Notes under the pieces: generated by a model
Database searches by the model: none
Seen by the model: only the letters and a program-made list of their open reading frames with translations
Told to the model about the DNA's origin: nothing
Position numbers and translations under genes: made by a program
In this document: one piece after another, positions 32,836 through 41,465 of the stretch
Layout of the letters: the number at the start of each line of letters is the position of its first letter
Position numbering within the stretch: the first letter of the stretch is position 1
Source: Pseudomonadota bacterium
Lineage (GTDB): Bacteria > Pseudomonadota > Alphaproteobacteria > Acetobacterales > Acetobacteraceae
Assembly (NCBI GenBank): GCA_021845985.1
Contig: JAJZES010000020.1
Span: 62,001-126,000, forward strand
Length of the DNA stretch: 64,000 nt
Reading direction: 5' to 3'

Positions 32836-34164
32836 ATGACACCTCTCGATCTGCTCGCCGATCTGATCGCCCGCGCCCGCGCCGCCGGGGCCGACGCCGC
32901 CGACGCGGTGCTGGTCTCCGGCACCTCGCTGTCGGTGCAGCGCAGGCTCGGCCGCACCGAACATCTGGAACGCTCGGAGGGCCGCGACCTCGGCCTGCGC
33001 GTGTTCGTCGGCCGCCGCGCCGCCATCGTCTCCTCGACCGCGCTCGACCCGGCCGGGTTTTCCCTGCTGGCCGAGCGTGCCGTGGCGATGGCCCGGGTGG
33101 TGCCGGAAGACCCGTATTCCGGCCTCGCCGAGCAGGCGCAGGCGGTCGATGCCGGCGCGCTCGATCTGTGCGACAGCGCCGAGCCCTCGGCCGAGGAGCT
33201 GATTGCCCGCGCCGCCGCTGCCGAGACGGCGCTGCTCGCGGTGCCCGGTGTCACCAACACCGAAGGCGCCGAGGCCGGGTTCGGCCGCACCGAGATCGCC
33301 CTCGCCACCTCGGCCGGGTTCGCCGCCGGCTATGCGCGGACCAGCTATTCGGTCTCGGCCAGTGCGCTCGCCGGCACCGGCACGGCGATGCAGCGCGACT
33401 ACGATTACAGTTCGGCGGTGCATCTGGCCGATCTTGAGGATGCCGCCGCCATCGGCCACAGCGCCGGGGAACGTGCCGTCTTCCGGCTCAACCCGACTCG
33501 GCCGAAGACGGCGCGGCTGCCGGTGGTCTATGACCCGCGCGTCGCCGCCTCGCTGCTCGGCCATCTCGCCGGCGCCATCAACGGTGCCGCGGTGGCGCGC
33601 GGCACCAGCTTCCTCAAGGAAAAACTCGGCAGCCGCATCTTCCCCGCCGGCATCGACATCGTTGATGACCCGCGCCGCCGTCGCGGCCCGCGCTCGCGCC
33701 CGTTCGACGGTGAGGGCGTGCCGACCGCGGAACTGCATCTGGTGCAGGACGGCGTGCTCGCTTCCTGGCTGCTCGACACGCGCAGCGCCCGCCAACTCGG
33801 CCTGCGCAGCACCGGGCATGCGGTGCGCGGCACCGGCGGGCCGCCGTCGCCCTCGGCCTCCAATCTCTATCTGCGGCCGGGCGCGCTGACCCCGGTCGAG
33901 CTGATGGCCGACATCAAGGAGGGGCTGTACGTCACCGAGATGATGGGTATGGGGGTCAACGGCATCACCGGCGATTACAGCCGCGGCGCCGCCGGCTTCA
34001 TGATCCGCGACGGCGCCATCGCCGAGCCGGTGGCCGAAATCACCATCGCCGGCACGCTGCCGGAGATGTTCCTCCATCTCATCCCCGCCAACGACCTGCG
34101 CTTCCGCCACGGCACCGATGCGCCGACGATTCGGGTCGAAGGGATGACGATGGCGGGGGCCTGA
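32836..34164 (+). CDS. pmbA: TldE/PmbA-type metalloprotease subunit
   Basis: PmbA (TldE) forms a heterodimeric protease with TldD, and in some bacteria matures microcins or degrades unfolded peptides. The 442-residue protein shows RSEGRDLGLRVFVGRRAAIVS at the N-terminal domain. It also shows FDGEGVPTAELHLVQDGVL and YVTEMMGMGVNGITGDYSRGAAGFMIRDG in the C-terminal domain. It lacks the HExxxH zinc motif, which belongs to TldD; this marks it as the TldE-type subunit. No tldD is in the window. ATG 32836 follows the M16 stop by one base; the frame is open upstream. Confidence 0.92.
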   Translation: MTPLDLLADLIARARAAGADAADAVLVSGTSLSVQRRLGRTEHLERSEGRDLGLRVFVGRRAAIVSSTALDPAGFSLLAERAVAMARVVPEDPYSGLAEQAQAVDAGALDLCDSAEPSAEELIARAAAAETALLAVPGVTNTEGAEAGFGRTEIALATSAGFAAGYARTSYSVSASALAGTGTAMQRDYDYSSAVHLADLEDAAAIGHSAGERAVFRLNPTRPKTARLPVVYDPRVAASLLGHLAGAINGAAVARGTSFLKEKLGSRIFPAGIDIVDDPRRRRGPRSRPFDGEGVPTAELHLVQDGVLASWLLDTRSARQLGLRSTGHAVRGTGGPPSPSASNLYLRPGALTPVELMADIKEGLYVTEMMGMGVNGITGDYSRGAAGFMIRDGAIAEPVAEITIAGTLPEMFLHLIPANDLRFRHGTDAPTIRVEGMTMAGA

Positions 34165-34214
34165 CCCTCTGCCGGTGCGGGGGAACGCCCCCCATATGCG
34201 CGGCGGTCCCTAAC

Positions 34215-35141
34215 ATGAGAGCCATCATGCGCCCCCGCTTCATTCTCGCCGCCTTCCTGGCCCTGTTGTTGGCACTGGCGCCGGCGCTCGGCATGGCCGC
34301 CGCGGGCAGCGGCGGTTCTTTCGGCAGCCGCGGCATGCGCACCTACACCGCGCCGCCCGCCACCCGCACCTCGCCCTTTGGCGCGTCGCCGATGGAGCGC
34401 AGCCTGACGCCACGCGCCGCCCCTGGCTATGGCCAGCCGGGCGTTATGCAGCCGGGCTACGGCTATGGCGGACGCTCGCCGTTCATGTCCGGCCTGCTCG
34501 GCGGACTGATCGGCGCCGGCATCGGCGGCATGCTGTTCGGCCACGGCATGTTCGGCGGCATCAGCGGCTTCGGCAGCATCTTCGGGCTGCTGATCCAGTT
34601 GGCGCTGATTGTCTGGGTGGTGCGCTGGGTGCTGCGCCGGGTGTTCGGCGGCATGCCGGTGATGGCCGGCGGCTATGGCCGCGGCGCCATGCCGCCGACC
34701 GCGGCGCTCCCCGCCTCCGGCGGCGCCGCGCTGCGCGGCATTCAGATCACGCCCGCCGATTATCAGGCCTTCGAGCAATTGCTGCAGGCGGTGCAGGCGG
34801 CATGGTCGGCGCATGACCTGGACCGGCTGCGCGCCATCGCGACGCCCGAGATGGTGGGATATTTCGGCCAGCAGATGGCCGAGCAGGCCAGCCGCGGCGT
34901 GCGTAATCTGGTCGGCGACGTGCGGCTCGATCAGGGCGACCTGTCGGAAGCCTGGGCCGAGGACGGGCGGGAGTATGCGACGGTGGCGATGCGCTTCACC
35001 ATGCACGACGTGACGCGCGATACCGCCGGGCATGTGGTCGATGGCAGCCTGACGGAGTGGGTGAGCACCACCGAGTGCTGGACGTTCCTGCGCGCACCGG
35101 GGGGACGCTGGGTGCTCTCGGCGATCCAGCAGGTGCGCTAG
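34215..35141 (+). CDS. Tim44-domain protein with signal anchor and glycine-rich spacer
   Basis: A 308-residue membrane-associated protein. A hydrophobic N-terminal segment (ILAAFLALLLALAPALGMA) looks like a signal peptide or anchor. A Gly/Tyr/Pro-rich spacer follows, with a second glycine-rich hydrophobic segment around residues 95-140. The C-terminal 140 residues form a Tim44/Bla-type fold domain: ITPADYQAFEQLLQAVQAAW, then FLRAPGGRWVLSAIQQVR. Similar proteins are widespread but of unknown role. ATG 34227 is an alternative start. A different Tim44-like protein sits at 57.3-57.9 kb. Confidence 0.82.
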   Translation: MRAIMRPRFILAAFLALLLALAPALGMAAAGSGGSFGSRGMRTYTAPPATRTSPFGASPMERSLTPRAAPGYGQPGVMQPGYGYGGRSPFMSGLLGGLIGAGIGGMLFGHGMFGGISGFGSIFGLLIQLALIVWVVRWVLRRVFGGMPVMAGGYGRGAMPPTAALPASGGAALRGIQITPADYQAFEQLLQAVQAAWSAHDLDRLRAIATPEMVGYFGQQMAEQASRGVRNLVGDVRLDQGDLSEAWAEDGREYATVAMRFTMHDVTRDTAGHVVDGSLTEWVSTTECWTFLRAPGGRWVLSAIQQVR

Positions 35142-35202
35142 TGGTCCGATGCCAACGGGCACTTTAGCGCGTTGGCTGAATCGGCCCCCAAAAAAGAAGC
35201 GG

Positions 35203-35244
35203 GTGCTCTGACACATGCGGTGCCTTCTGATCGAGTCAGAGCAC
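35203..35244. repeat. Perfect inverted repeat (10-bp arms, 22-base loop)
   Basis: GTGCTCTGAC (35203-35212) pairs exactly with GTCAGAGCAC (35235-35244). It lies in the 179-base gap between the Tim44-domain gene and argC, just after an A-rich tract (CCCCCAAAAAAGAAG). It could be a dispersed palindromic repeat or a bidirectional hairpin. No second copy was noticed in the window. Confidence 0.75.
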
Positions 35245-35320
35245 TGGCCGGCGGCTTGACCCGCTGCGCCGCGGGACGGAAAACCGCGCGTGCGTCGAAC
35301 TGCCGCTGACGGAGCCTGCC

Positions 35321-36271
35321 ATGTCCATTCGCGCCCGCGTGTTCATCGACGGCGAGGCCGGCACCACCGGCCTCGGCATCGCCGCGCGGCTGCGCGCGCT
35401 GCCCGACATCAGCCTGATCAGCCTCGATCCGGGCCGCCGCAAGGATGCCGGCGCCCGCCGCGAGGCGATGGCGCAGGCCGATCTCGCGGTGCTCTGTCTG
35501 CCGGACGACGCGGCGCGGCAATCGGCCGAGCTGGCGGCAAGCCTGGGCGCCGAGGCGCCAAAGCTGCTCGACGCCAGCACCGCACACCGCACCGAGCCCG
35601 GCTGGGTCTATGGTTTCGCAGAACTCGACGGGGAACAGTCAGGGCGGATCGCCACCGCCGTCCGCGTCGCCAATCCGGGCTGCTACGCCACCGGCGCCAT
35701 CGCCCTGCTGCGCCCGCTGGTCGATGCCGGCCTGCTGCCGGCCGCCCATCCGCTCACCATCAACGCGGTCAGCGGCTATTCGGGCGGCGGGCGGACGATG
35801 ATCGAGGCGCATGAGGTGCATGGCGGGCCGGCGTTTGAACTCTATGCGCTGACGTTGACGCACAAGCACCTGCCGGAGATCGTGGCGCATGCGCATCTCG
35901 CCGCGCCGCCGATCTTCGTGCCGGCGGTCGGCCATTTCCGCCAGGGCATGCTGGTGTGCGTGCCGCTGCATCTCGACCTGCTGCCCGGCCGGCCGCGCGC
36001 CGCCGACCTCGCCGCGGCGCTGGCCGCCTATTACCCGCCAACTGGGCTGGTACGCGTGCTGCCGGCCGCGGCGGCGCGGCTGGAGCCGGAGGCGCTGAAC
36101 GACACCGACCTGATGGAACTGCGCGTCGTCGCCAACGAGGCGCAGCGGCAGGCGGTGCTGGTGGCGCGGCTGGACAATCTCGGCAAGGGCGCCTCGGGCG
36201 CCGCGGTGCAAAATATCGGGCTGATGCTCGGCCTCGCCGCGGCGGCCGAGCGGGAGGTGGTGCATGCCTGA
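35321..36271 (+). CDS. argC: N-acetyl-gamma-glutamyl-phosphate reductase (short, type 2)
   Basis: ArgC reduces N-acetylglutamyl phosphate to the semialdehyde in arginine synthesis. The 316-residue protein is the short ArgC2 class. It opens with RVFIDGEAGTTGLGIAARL. The catalytic cysteine is in NPGCYATG (Cys121), and the catalytic His is in THKHLPEI. NAVSGYSGGGRTMIEAHE is another hallmark. Its last eight bases overlap the next gene, a gamma carbonic anhydrase-type protein. That arrangement suggests one transcript. Confidence 0.94.
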   Translation: MSIRARVFIDGEAGTTGLGIAARLRALPDISLISLDPGRRKDAGARREAMAQADLAVLCLPDDAARQSAELAASLGAEAPKLLDASTAHRTEPGWVYGFAELDGEQSGRIATAVRVANPGCYATGAIALLRPLVDAGLLPAAHPLTINAVSGYSGGGRTMIEAHEVHGGPAFELYALTLTHKHLPEIVAHAHLAAPPIFVPAVGHFRQGMLVCVPLHLDLLPGRPRAADLAAALAAYYPPTGLVRVLPAAAARLEPEALNDTDLMELRVVANEAQRQAVLVARLDNLGKGASGAAVQNIGLMLGLAAAAEREVVHA

Positions 36272-36797
36272 GGGTCCGTTCTTCGCCCTCGATGGGGCGC
36301 AGCCGCAGATCGCCCCCGACGCCTTCATCGCGCCGACCGCGGTGCTGATCGGCAGCGTGGTGATCGGCACGCAGAGCAGCGTCTGGTTCCATTGCGTGCT
36401 GCGCGGCGACAGCGCGCCGATCCGCGTCGGCAGCCGCACCAACATCCAGGATGGCAGCATCGTCCACGTCACCGGCGGCGAGCTGCCGACCGATATCGGC
36501 GACGACGTGACCATCGGCCACGCCGCCATCGTGCATGCCTGCACGCTGCACCACCGCGCCTTCGTGGCGATGGGGGCGACGGTGCTGGACGGCGCGGTGA
36601 TCGAGGAGGGCGGCGTACTGGCCGCCGGCGCGCTGCTGACGCCAGGCAAGCGGATCGGCCGGATGGAGTTGTGGCAAGGCTCGCCGGCCCGCCTCGTCCG
36701 CGTGCTCTCGCCCGAGGAACGGGCGCGCTTCGACGCAACGGCGCCGCATTATGTAGCGCTGGCGGCGCGTTTCCGGGCGGGGTTGCGGCCGGTCTGA
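36264..36797 (+). CDS. Gamma-carbonic-anhydrase-family hexapeptide-repeat protein
   Basis: A 177-residue left-handed beta-helix protein. Repeats such as AVLIGSVVIGTQSSVWF and NIQDGSIVH are typical of the YrdA/PaaY/CaiE group. The three zinc-ligand histidines are present at 68, 86 and 91 (DGSIVH, TIGHAAIVH). It may be a carbonic anhydrase or a related acyl-transferase-like protein; the sequence alone does not prove activity. The start lies within the end of argC. It converges on pssA. Confidence 0.9.
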   Translation: MPEGPFFALDGAQPQIAPDAFIAPTAVLIGSVVIGTQSSVWFHCVLRGDSAPIRVGSRTNIQDGSIVHVTGGELPTDIGDDVTIGHAAIVHACTLHHRAFVAMGATVLDGAVIEEGGVLAAGALLTPGKRIGRMELWQGSPARLVRVLSPEERARFDATAPHYVALAARFRAGLRPV

Positions 36798-36811
36798 TCG
36801 GGTGTTGGACC

Positions 36812-37678
36812 CTACGCCTCGGAACTGGTCTCGCCGGAGCCCTCGGCCGCGAGCTTGAGCCGGCGGAAGCTGCGGGCGCTGAACGGCAGCATGCCGAGAT
36901 AGAGCAGCCCCGCCGCCGCCAGCGCCGCCCATGGATCGGCCACCAGCAGCGCCACGAACAGTGCCGCACCGAGCAGCAGCGGCAGCACATACTCCGCCGG
37001 AACCTTGAAGTTCTTGAAGTTCCACACCGGCAGGCGGGACACCAGCAGCAGCGCGGTGCCGATCAGCACCACGGCGCTGACCGGTGGGAACTGCGCCGCG
37101 GTCAGCAGCCAGGAGGCGCCGAGCGACTTGGCCTCCAGCCCGAGGAACAGCGGGAACAGCGCCAGCCCGGCGCCGGCCGGGGCGGGGACGCCGGTGAAGA
37201 AATTGTAGGTGTAGGCCGGGTGCGGCCCGCTCTCCAGCGCCGCGTTGAAGCGCGCCAGCCGCAGCGCCATGCAGACGGCGAACATCAGGCAGGGCACGAA
37301 GCCGAAGCCGTGCAGCGCCTGCAGCGACCACAGATAGAGCACGATCGACGGCGCCACGCCGAAACACAGGAAATCGGTCAGGCTGTCGAACTCGGCGCCG
37401 AAGCGCGAGGTCGCCTTGAGCAGCCGCGCCAGCCGCCCGTCCAGCCCGTCGATCGCCGCGGCGACGACGATCGCCGCGGCGGCGGCGCCGAAACGGCTTT
37501 CCAGCGCGAAGCGGATCGAGGTCAGGCCGGCGCACAGCCCGACCATGGTCATCAGGTTCGGGATCACCCGGTTGAACGACAGGCCGCGGAAGCGCGGGCG
37601 CTGCCGCGGCCGCGGCCGCGGCCGCAGCCGTCGGCGCAGCCGCGGCACCGGCAGCTTGAGCGGGCCGGGGCCGCTCAT
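36812..37678 (-). CDS. pssA: CDP-diacylglycerol--serine O-phosphatidyltransferase
   Basis: PssA makes phosphatidylserine from CDP-diacylglycerol and serine in the inner membrane. The 288-residue protein has the CDP-alcohol phosphotransferase motif DGLDGRLARLL followed by GAEFDSLTDF (the D-G-x2-A-R-x8-G-x3-D-x3-D pattern). It has about eight hydrophobic segments. The N-terminus is an unusual Arg/Pro/Leu-rich stretch encoded by CCGCGG-type hexamers around 37604-37630. It lies 13 bases after psd, so psd-pssA forms an operon for phosphatidylethanolamine synthesis. Confidence 0.95.
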   Translation of the reverse strand: MSGPGPLKLPVPRLRRRLRPRPRPRQRPRFRGLSFNRVIPNLMTMVGLCAGLTSIRFALESRFGAAAAAIVVAAAIDGLDGRLARLLKATSRFGAEFDSLTDFLCFGVAPSIVLYLWSLQALHGFGFVPCLMFAVCMALRLARFNAALESGPHPAYTYNFFTGVPAPAGAGLALFPLFLGLEAKSLGASWLLTAAQFPPVSAVVLIGTALLLVSRLPVWNFKNFKVPAEYVLPLLLGAALFVALLVADPWAALAAAGLLYLGMLPFSARSFRRLKLAAEGSGETSSEA

Positions 37679-37691
37679 GCCGTCCCGCCGT

Positions 37692-38375
37692 TCATGGCAG
37701 CGGCGGCGCCAGCAGGTCGGCGATCACCGTCTCGCCGCCGATCATCGTCTGGCCGACGGCGACCAGCGGGCGCACCCCCTCGGGCAGATAAAGGTCGGTG
37801 CGGCTGCCGAAGCGGATGATGCCGAAGCGTGCACCGGCATGCGCCGCATCTCCTTCGCGCACCGAGCAGAGGATGCGCCGCGCGATCAGCCCGGCGATCT
37901 GCACCACCGCGATCTCGCGCCCATCGGGCAGCCGGATGGCCAGCGCGTTGCGCTCGTTATGCTCGCTCGCCTTGTCGAGGCTGGCGTTGACGAAGCGGCC
38001 GTGGCGATAGGCGATGCGCGTCACCGTGCCATCGGCCGGCATGCGGTTGACGTGGACATCGAGCACCGAGAGGAAAATGCCGACGCGCCAGCGTGGCGCC
38101 GGACCCAGCCCGAGTTCGGCCGGCGGCAACGCCGCGGCGACCGACACCACGCGGCCATCCGCCGGTGCCAGCAGCAGGCCGGAGCGGCCGGGCGGCACCC
38201 GCGTCGGGTCGCGGAAAAAATACAGGCAGAACAGCAGGAAAATCAGCCCGAGCCAGGCCAGCAAGTGGGCCACGATCAGGCCGAGGACGATGGCGACGCC
38301 GGCCACCGCCAGGAACGGACGGGCCGCCGGGTGCGGTGGCGCAAGGACGAGGCGGACGGAAGCGGCGAGGGACAT
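37692..38375 (-). CDS. psd: Phosphatidylserine decarboxylase (short archaeal/alphaproteobacterial type)
   Basis: Psd decarboxylates phosphatidylserine to phosphatidylethanolamine. The 227-residue proenzyme has an N-terminal membrane anchor. It continues with [25 protein letters not shown] and [16 protein letters not shown]. The self-cleavage site is in [12 protein letters not shown], where Gly-Ser yields the pyruvoyl group. This is the short PSD-A form used by alphaproteobacteria. It is upstream of pssA in the same direction. The two catalyse consecutive steps. Confidence 0.95.
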   Translation of the reverse strand: MSLAASVRLVLAPPHPAARPFLAVAGVAIVLGLIVAHLLAWLGLIFLLFCLYFFRDPTRVPPGRSGLLLAPADGRVVSVAAALPPAELGLGPAPRWRVGIFLSVLDVHVNRMPADGTVTRIAYRHGRFVNASLDKASEHNERNALAIRLPDGREIAVVQIAGLIARRILCSVREGDAAHAGARFGIIRFGSRTDLYLPEGVRPLVAVGQTMIGGETVIADLLAPPLP

Positions 38376-38442
38376 GCGGCGCGGTTATGGATGCTTCATC
38401 CCCGCCGGGCAAGATCATGCGCCTGTCAATGCCGGAGCCGCC

Positions 38443-38904
38443 ATGCCGCCAGATGGTCCGTTGATGCTCGGTCCCTTCGCCGTCGGCACCGATGGCAGGC
38501 TCGGCCTCGATGGCGCATCCGCCGGGTTCAGCCTGCGCTGGCGCGGCCGGATGGCGCATGCCCGGCTCGATCGCGCCGGCCAACTCGGCTTTGCGCTGGT
38601 GCTCGGCCGGGTGCCGAGCAGCGCCGGGGCGCTTGCCGGCGCGCGGCACGGCGCCTTCACGGCCCTGGCGGGGCTGCGCCGCGGTCTGCCGGCGGGATGG
38701 CATGTCGCCCTGCGCGCCGATCATCGCGCCCTGGCGGAAACGTCATGCCGGCTCGATCTGCCGACCAGCGCCGGCGCGCTGCTCGCCGCGGTCACCGCGG
38801 CGCTGCTCGATCTGGCGCCCTATTTGGCGGCGCTCGATGCCGCGGCGCCGCTGTTCGAGCCGCCGGGCGCATCGGTCGGCAGCGTGAACACCTGGCCGGG
38901 ATAG
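38443..38904 (+). CDS. Conserved hypothetical protein
   Basis: A 153-residue protein with codon usage like the neighbours and no recognised domain. It begins MPPDGPLMLGPFAVGTDGRL, contains GFSLRWRGRMAHARL, and has a helical C-terminal part (AAVTAALLDLAPYLAALDAA). No membrane segment or catalytic motif is evident. The frame is open upstream, but ATG 38443 gives a compact product and leaves room for the divergent psd start at 38375. Its 3' end overlaps the convergent LysM gene by 85 bases, so one of the two ends might be shorter in reality. Confidence 0.6.
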   Translation: MPPDGPLMLGPFAVGTDGRLGLDGASAGFSLRWRGRMAHARLDRAGQLGFALVLGRVPSSAGALAGARHGAFTALAGLRRGLPAGWHVALRADHRALAETSCRLDLPTSAGALLAAVTAALLDLAPYLAALDAAAPLFEPPGASVGSVNTWPG

Positions 38905-39935
38905 ATCCGGCCCGGATCGCGGATCTGATCGCGGTTGGCGGCGTAGATCAGCGTGTAGCGGACGCCGTGGCCATAGACGTGGCGGGCGATGCGCCACAGG
39001 CTTTGCCGCGGCTGCACCACGACGCGGCCCTCGCCGAGGTCTTCGGGCGCGAACAGTGCGCGCTGGAACGGCAGTTCGGCGCGCGACATGACCCGACCGC
39101 TGACGCCGAGATTATCGGCGCGCAGCCGGTGCTCGCCGGCGCCGACCGGCAGGTCCGGGACCATGCCCCAGCGGCCATGCGCATCGGCCCGCGCCTCGCC
39201 GGCCGGCTGGTTGTCGATATAGAACCGCACCAGACTGTCGGGCCGCGCCGTGCCGGCGAAGCGGATGGCGCCATGCGTGTCGTAATCGACCACGCCGAGC
39301 GCCACTTGGCCGGCCGGTGTGGCGGCATCGCTCGGCACGGTCAGCAGCCGCGGCGCCGCATCGGGCGGTGTCAGCACCGCCACCGGGCCGGGCGTTGTCG
39401 CCTCCGGTTCGGCTTTGGCGGCGTCGGTTTTGGCCGCGTCGGTTTTGCTCGGGGTCTGCGGCACCACGACCAGCGCCGGCGTGTCGCCATCGACCGCGCC
39501 GCCGCCCGGCCGTTCCTCGCGCAGCGCCAGTTCCTGCCCGCCCGCCGGCAGCTTCTTTTCCGGCAGGACGACAAACTGGCCGCTGCCATCGGCATGGCCG
39601 CGGGCGATCACCGCGCCATTGTCGAGCAGCGCCACATCGGCATTCGGCGCGGCGCGTCCGGCGACCACGGCGGCGCCGTCGGGGGCGACGCGGACGATGT
39701 CGAAGCTCGGGCGCGGCGGTGCGTCATCTGTCGTTGCGGCCTGCCTGGGCGGCGCCGGGACGGCCACCGCGGCGCCACTGGCGGCGACGGCGATGGCGCG
39801 CATCGCCGGCCTCGTCGGCTGTTGCTGCCGCCACGCCAGCAGTCCGGCACCGCCCAGCACCGCAGCCCCGAGCAGCACCATCGCCACCGAGCGAATCGCC
39901 GCCGGACGGCGCCAAGAGGATCCGGTTGCCGACAT
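38820..39935 (-). CDS. LysM-domain peptidoglycan-binding protein with N-terminal anchor
   Basis: A 371-residue envelope protein. A hydrophobic segment near residues 17-35 (SVAMVLLGAAVLGGAGLLAW) anchors or exports it. The middle holds Ala/Pro-rich linkers and Ig-like repeats (VRVAPDGAAVVAGRAAPNADV and FAGTARPDSLVRFYIDNQPA). The C-terminal LysM domain reads VVQPRQSLWRIARHVYGHG, YTLIYAANRDQIRDPGRIYPG and QVFTLP. It probably binds peptidoglycan in the periplasm. ATG 39935 is preferred over the open frame upstream because it places the anchor 17 residues from the start. Confidence 0.85.
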   Translation of the reverse strand: MSATGSSWRRPAAIRSVAMVLLGAAVLGGAGLLAWRQQQPTRPAMRAIAVAASGAAVAVPAPPRQAATTDDAPPRPSFDIVRVAPDGAAVVAGRAAPNADVALLDNGAVIARGHADGSGQFVVLPEKKLPAGGQELALREERPGGGAVDGDTPALVVVPQTPSKTDAAKTDAAKAEPEATTPGPVAVLTPPDAAPRLLTVPSDAATPAGQVALGVVDYDTHGAIRFAGTARPDSLVRFYIDNQPAGEARADAHGRWGMVPDLPVGAGEHRLRADNLGVSGRVMSRAELPFQRALFAPEDLGEGRVVVQPRQSLWRIARHVYGHGVRYTLIYAANRDQIRDPGRIYPGQVFTLPTDAPGGSNSGAAASSAAK

Positions 39936-40077
39936 GAACACGACACTAGGCAGACGGCACGCTTCCTGCAATGCACAGGCTTACGATTGCGTCATGCGCA
40001 TGCGTAACGGACCGGCTTTGCGCAAACCGCCGGGCTGCGTCACTCTGCCAACCTTGTTGAACCGGAGCCGACCGACG

Positions 40078-40758
40078 ATGGCGCTGCGCAACCGCCGCAC
40101 CGTGATGCAACTGCCGATGCGCGTCTGGGACCTGCCGACGCGGCTGTTCCACTGGGCGATCGTGCTGCTGATCCCGGCCAGTTACATCAGTGCCAAGACC
40201 GGGCATCTGGACCTGCATATCCGCTTCGGCATCGCCATGCTGGCGCTGCTGCTGTTCCGGCTGGCCTGGGGGTTCGTCGGCAGCGACACGTCGCGCTTCG
40301 CCCGCTTCCTCACCAGTCCCGCCGCCGGGCTGCGGCATCTCGCCACATGGCGCCGGCGCGAGCCGGATACCCAGGTCGGCCACAACGCCGCCGGCGGCTG
40401 GATGGTGCTGCTGATGCTGCTGCTGCTGGCGCTGCAGGTGAGCACCGGGCTGTTCGCCAATGACGGACTCGGCGTCACCGAGGGGCCGCTGGCACACCAT
40501 ATCAGCGGCCATCTCAGCGACCTGCTGTCGCTGGTCCATGCGGTGACGTTCAAGCTGATTTTTGCCGCGATCGTGCTGCATCTGATCGCCATCGGCGTCT
40601 ATGCCACGGTCAAGCGGCAGGATCTGGTGCGACCGATGGTGACCGGCAAGAAGCGCCTGCCGGCGGCGACGCGGGCGCCGCGGATGGCGAGTTCGTTGCT
40701 GGCGCTGCTGCTGCTGGTGGCGGCGGCGGCGGTGGCGGTGGTGGCGACGCGGCTGTAG
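40078..40758 (+). CDS. Cytochrome b561-family membrane protein
   Basis: A 226-residue di-haem b-type cytochrome of the prokaryotic b561/NiFe-hydrogenase cytochrome b group. It has four to five membrane segments with paired histidines: RVWDLPTRLFHWAIVLL, GHLDLHIRFGIAML, a His before LSDLLSLVHAVTFKL and VLHLIAIGVY. It should pass electrons between quinone and a partner protein, but no partner is adjacent. ATG 40078 is used; ATG 40105 (MQLPMRVWD) is another possible start. dnaQ converges with it. Confidence 0.88.
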   Translation: MALRNRRTVMQLPMRVWDLPTRLFHWAIVLLIPASYISAKTGHLDLHIRFGIAMLALLLFRLAWGFVGSDTSRFARFLTSPAAGLRHLATWRRREPDTQVGHNAAGGWMVLLMLLLLALQVSTGLFANDGLGVTEGPLAHHISGHLSDLLSLVHAVTFKLIFAAIVLHLIAIGVYATVKRQDLVRPMVTGKKRLPAATRAPRMASSLLALLLLVAAAAVAVVATRL

Positions 40759-40772
40759 CGGTCCGCGCCAGG

Positions 40773-41465
40773 TTAGGCTGGCTCACCACCCAGGGTCCAC
40801 ACGGCATCCTTCAACCGGGCCACCAACGCCGCATGCGCGGCCAGTTCCGCCGCGCCCGGCACCACCAGCACCGGCGCGCGGCGGGAGGTGGCCGCGTAGC
40901 TTGCCACGATCTTCGCCGAGCCTCCCGACGCCGCCAGCGACAGGCCGCGCTGACGGCCGCCGGTCAGCTCGACATAGACATCGGCCAGCAGCCGGCAGTC
41001 GAGCAGCGCGTTATGTGTGGTGCGCTCCGACAAGTCGATGGCGAAGCGGCGGCACAGCGCGTCCAGACTGTTGGGCAGGCCGGGAAACCGCGCCTTGGCC
41101 AGGGCCAGCGTATCGACCATGCGCGCCGCCGCCAGCTTTGGCCGGCCGAGCCGCGCCAGTTCCGCATTGATGAAGCCGAAATCGAACGGCGCATTGTGCG
41201 CGACCAGCGGCCCGTCGGCGAAGAAATCGAGCAGCCCGTCGGCCACCGCGGCGAAGCGCGGCATGTCGCGCAGATCGTCGAGGGTGATGCCGTGGATGCG
41301 CGCGGCGTCGTCGGGGATGTCGCGGTCGGGGTGGATCAGCGCGTGGAACTGCCGCCCGGTCGGCAGATCGTTGAACAGCTCCAGCGCCGCCACCTCGATC
41401 ACGCGATGGCCCTGCGCCGGATCCAATCCAGTGGTCTCGGTGTCGAACAGGACGGAACGGGTCAT
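40773..41465 (-). CDS. dnaQ: DNA polymerase III subunit epsilon (3'-5' exonuclease)
   Basis: DnaQ proofreads for the replicative polymerase. The 230-residue protein shows DEDDh motifs in order: LFDTETTGL (Asp8, Glu10), VAHNAPFDFGFIN, and HNALLDCRLLADVY with the catalytic His and Asp. The length is typical of alphaproteobacterial DnaQ. ATG 41465 overlaps the coaE stop (ATGA), so the genes are translationally coupled. coaE-dnaQ is a standard pair on the left side of alphaproteobacterial origins, but here it lies 25 kb away on the right. Confidence 0.96.
   Translation of the reverse strand: MTRSVLFDTETTGLDPAQGHRVIEVAALELFNDLPTGRQFHALIHPDRDIPDDAARIHGITLDDLRDMPRFAAVADGLLDFFADGPLVAHNAPFDFGFINAELARLGRPKLAAARMVDTLALAKARFPGLPNSLDALCRRFAIDLSERTTHNALLDCRLLADVYVELTGGRQRGLSLAASGGSAKIVASYAATSRRAPVLVVPGAAELAAHAALVARLKDAVWTLGGEPA

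Noticed and set aside
34175-34205. Possible terminator hairpin (GGGGG-AACG-CCCCC)
   Set aside because: The short G/C palindrome lacks a U tract and lies only a few bases from the next gene start. It could as easily be chance in GC-rich DNA.
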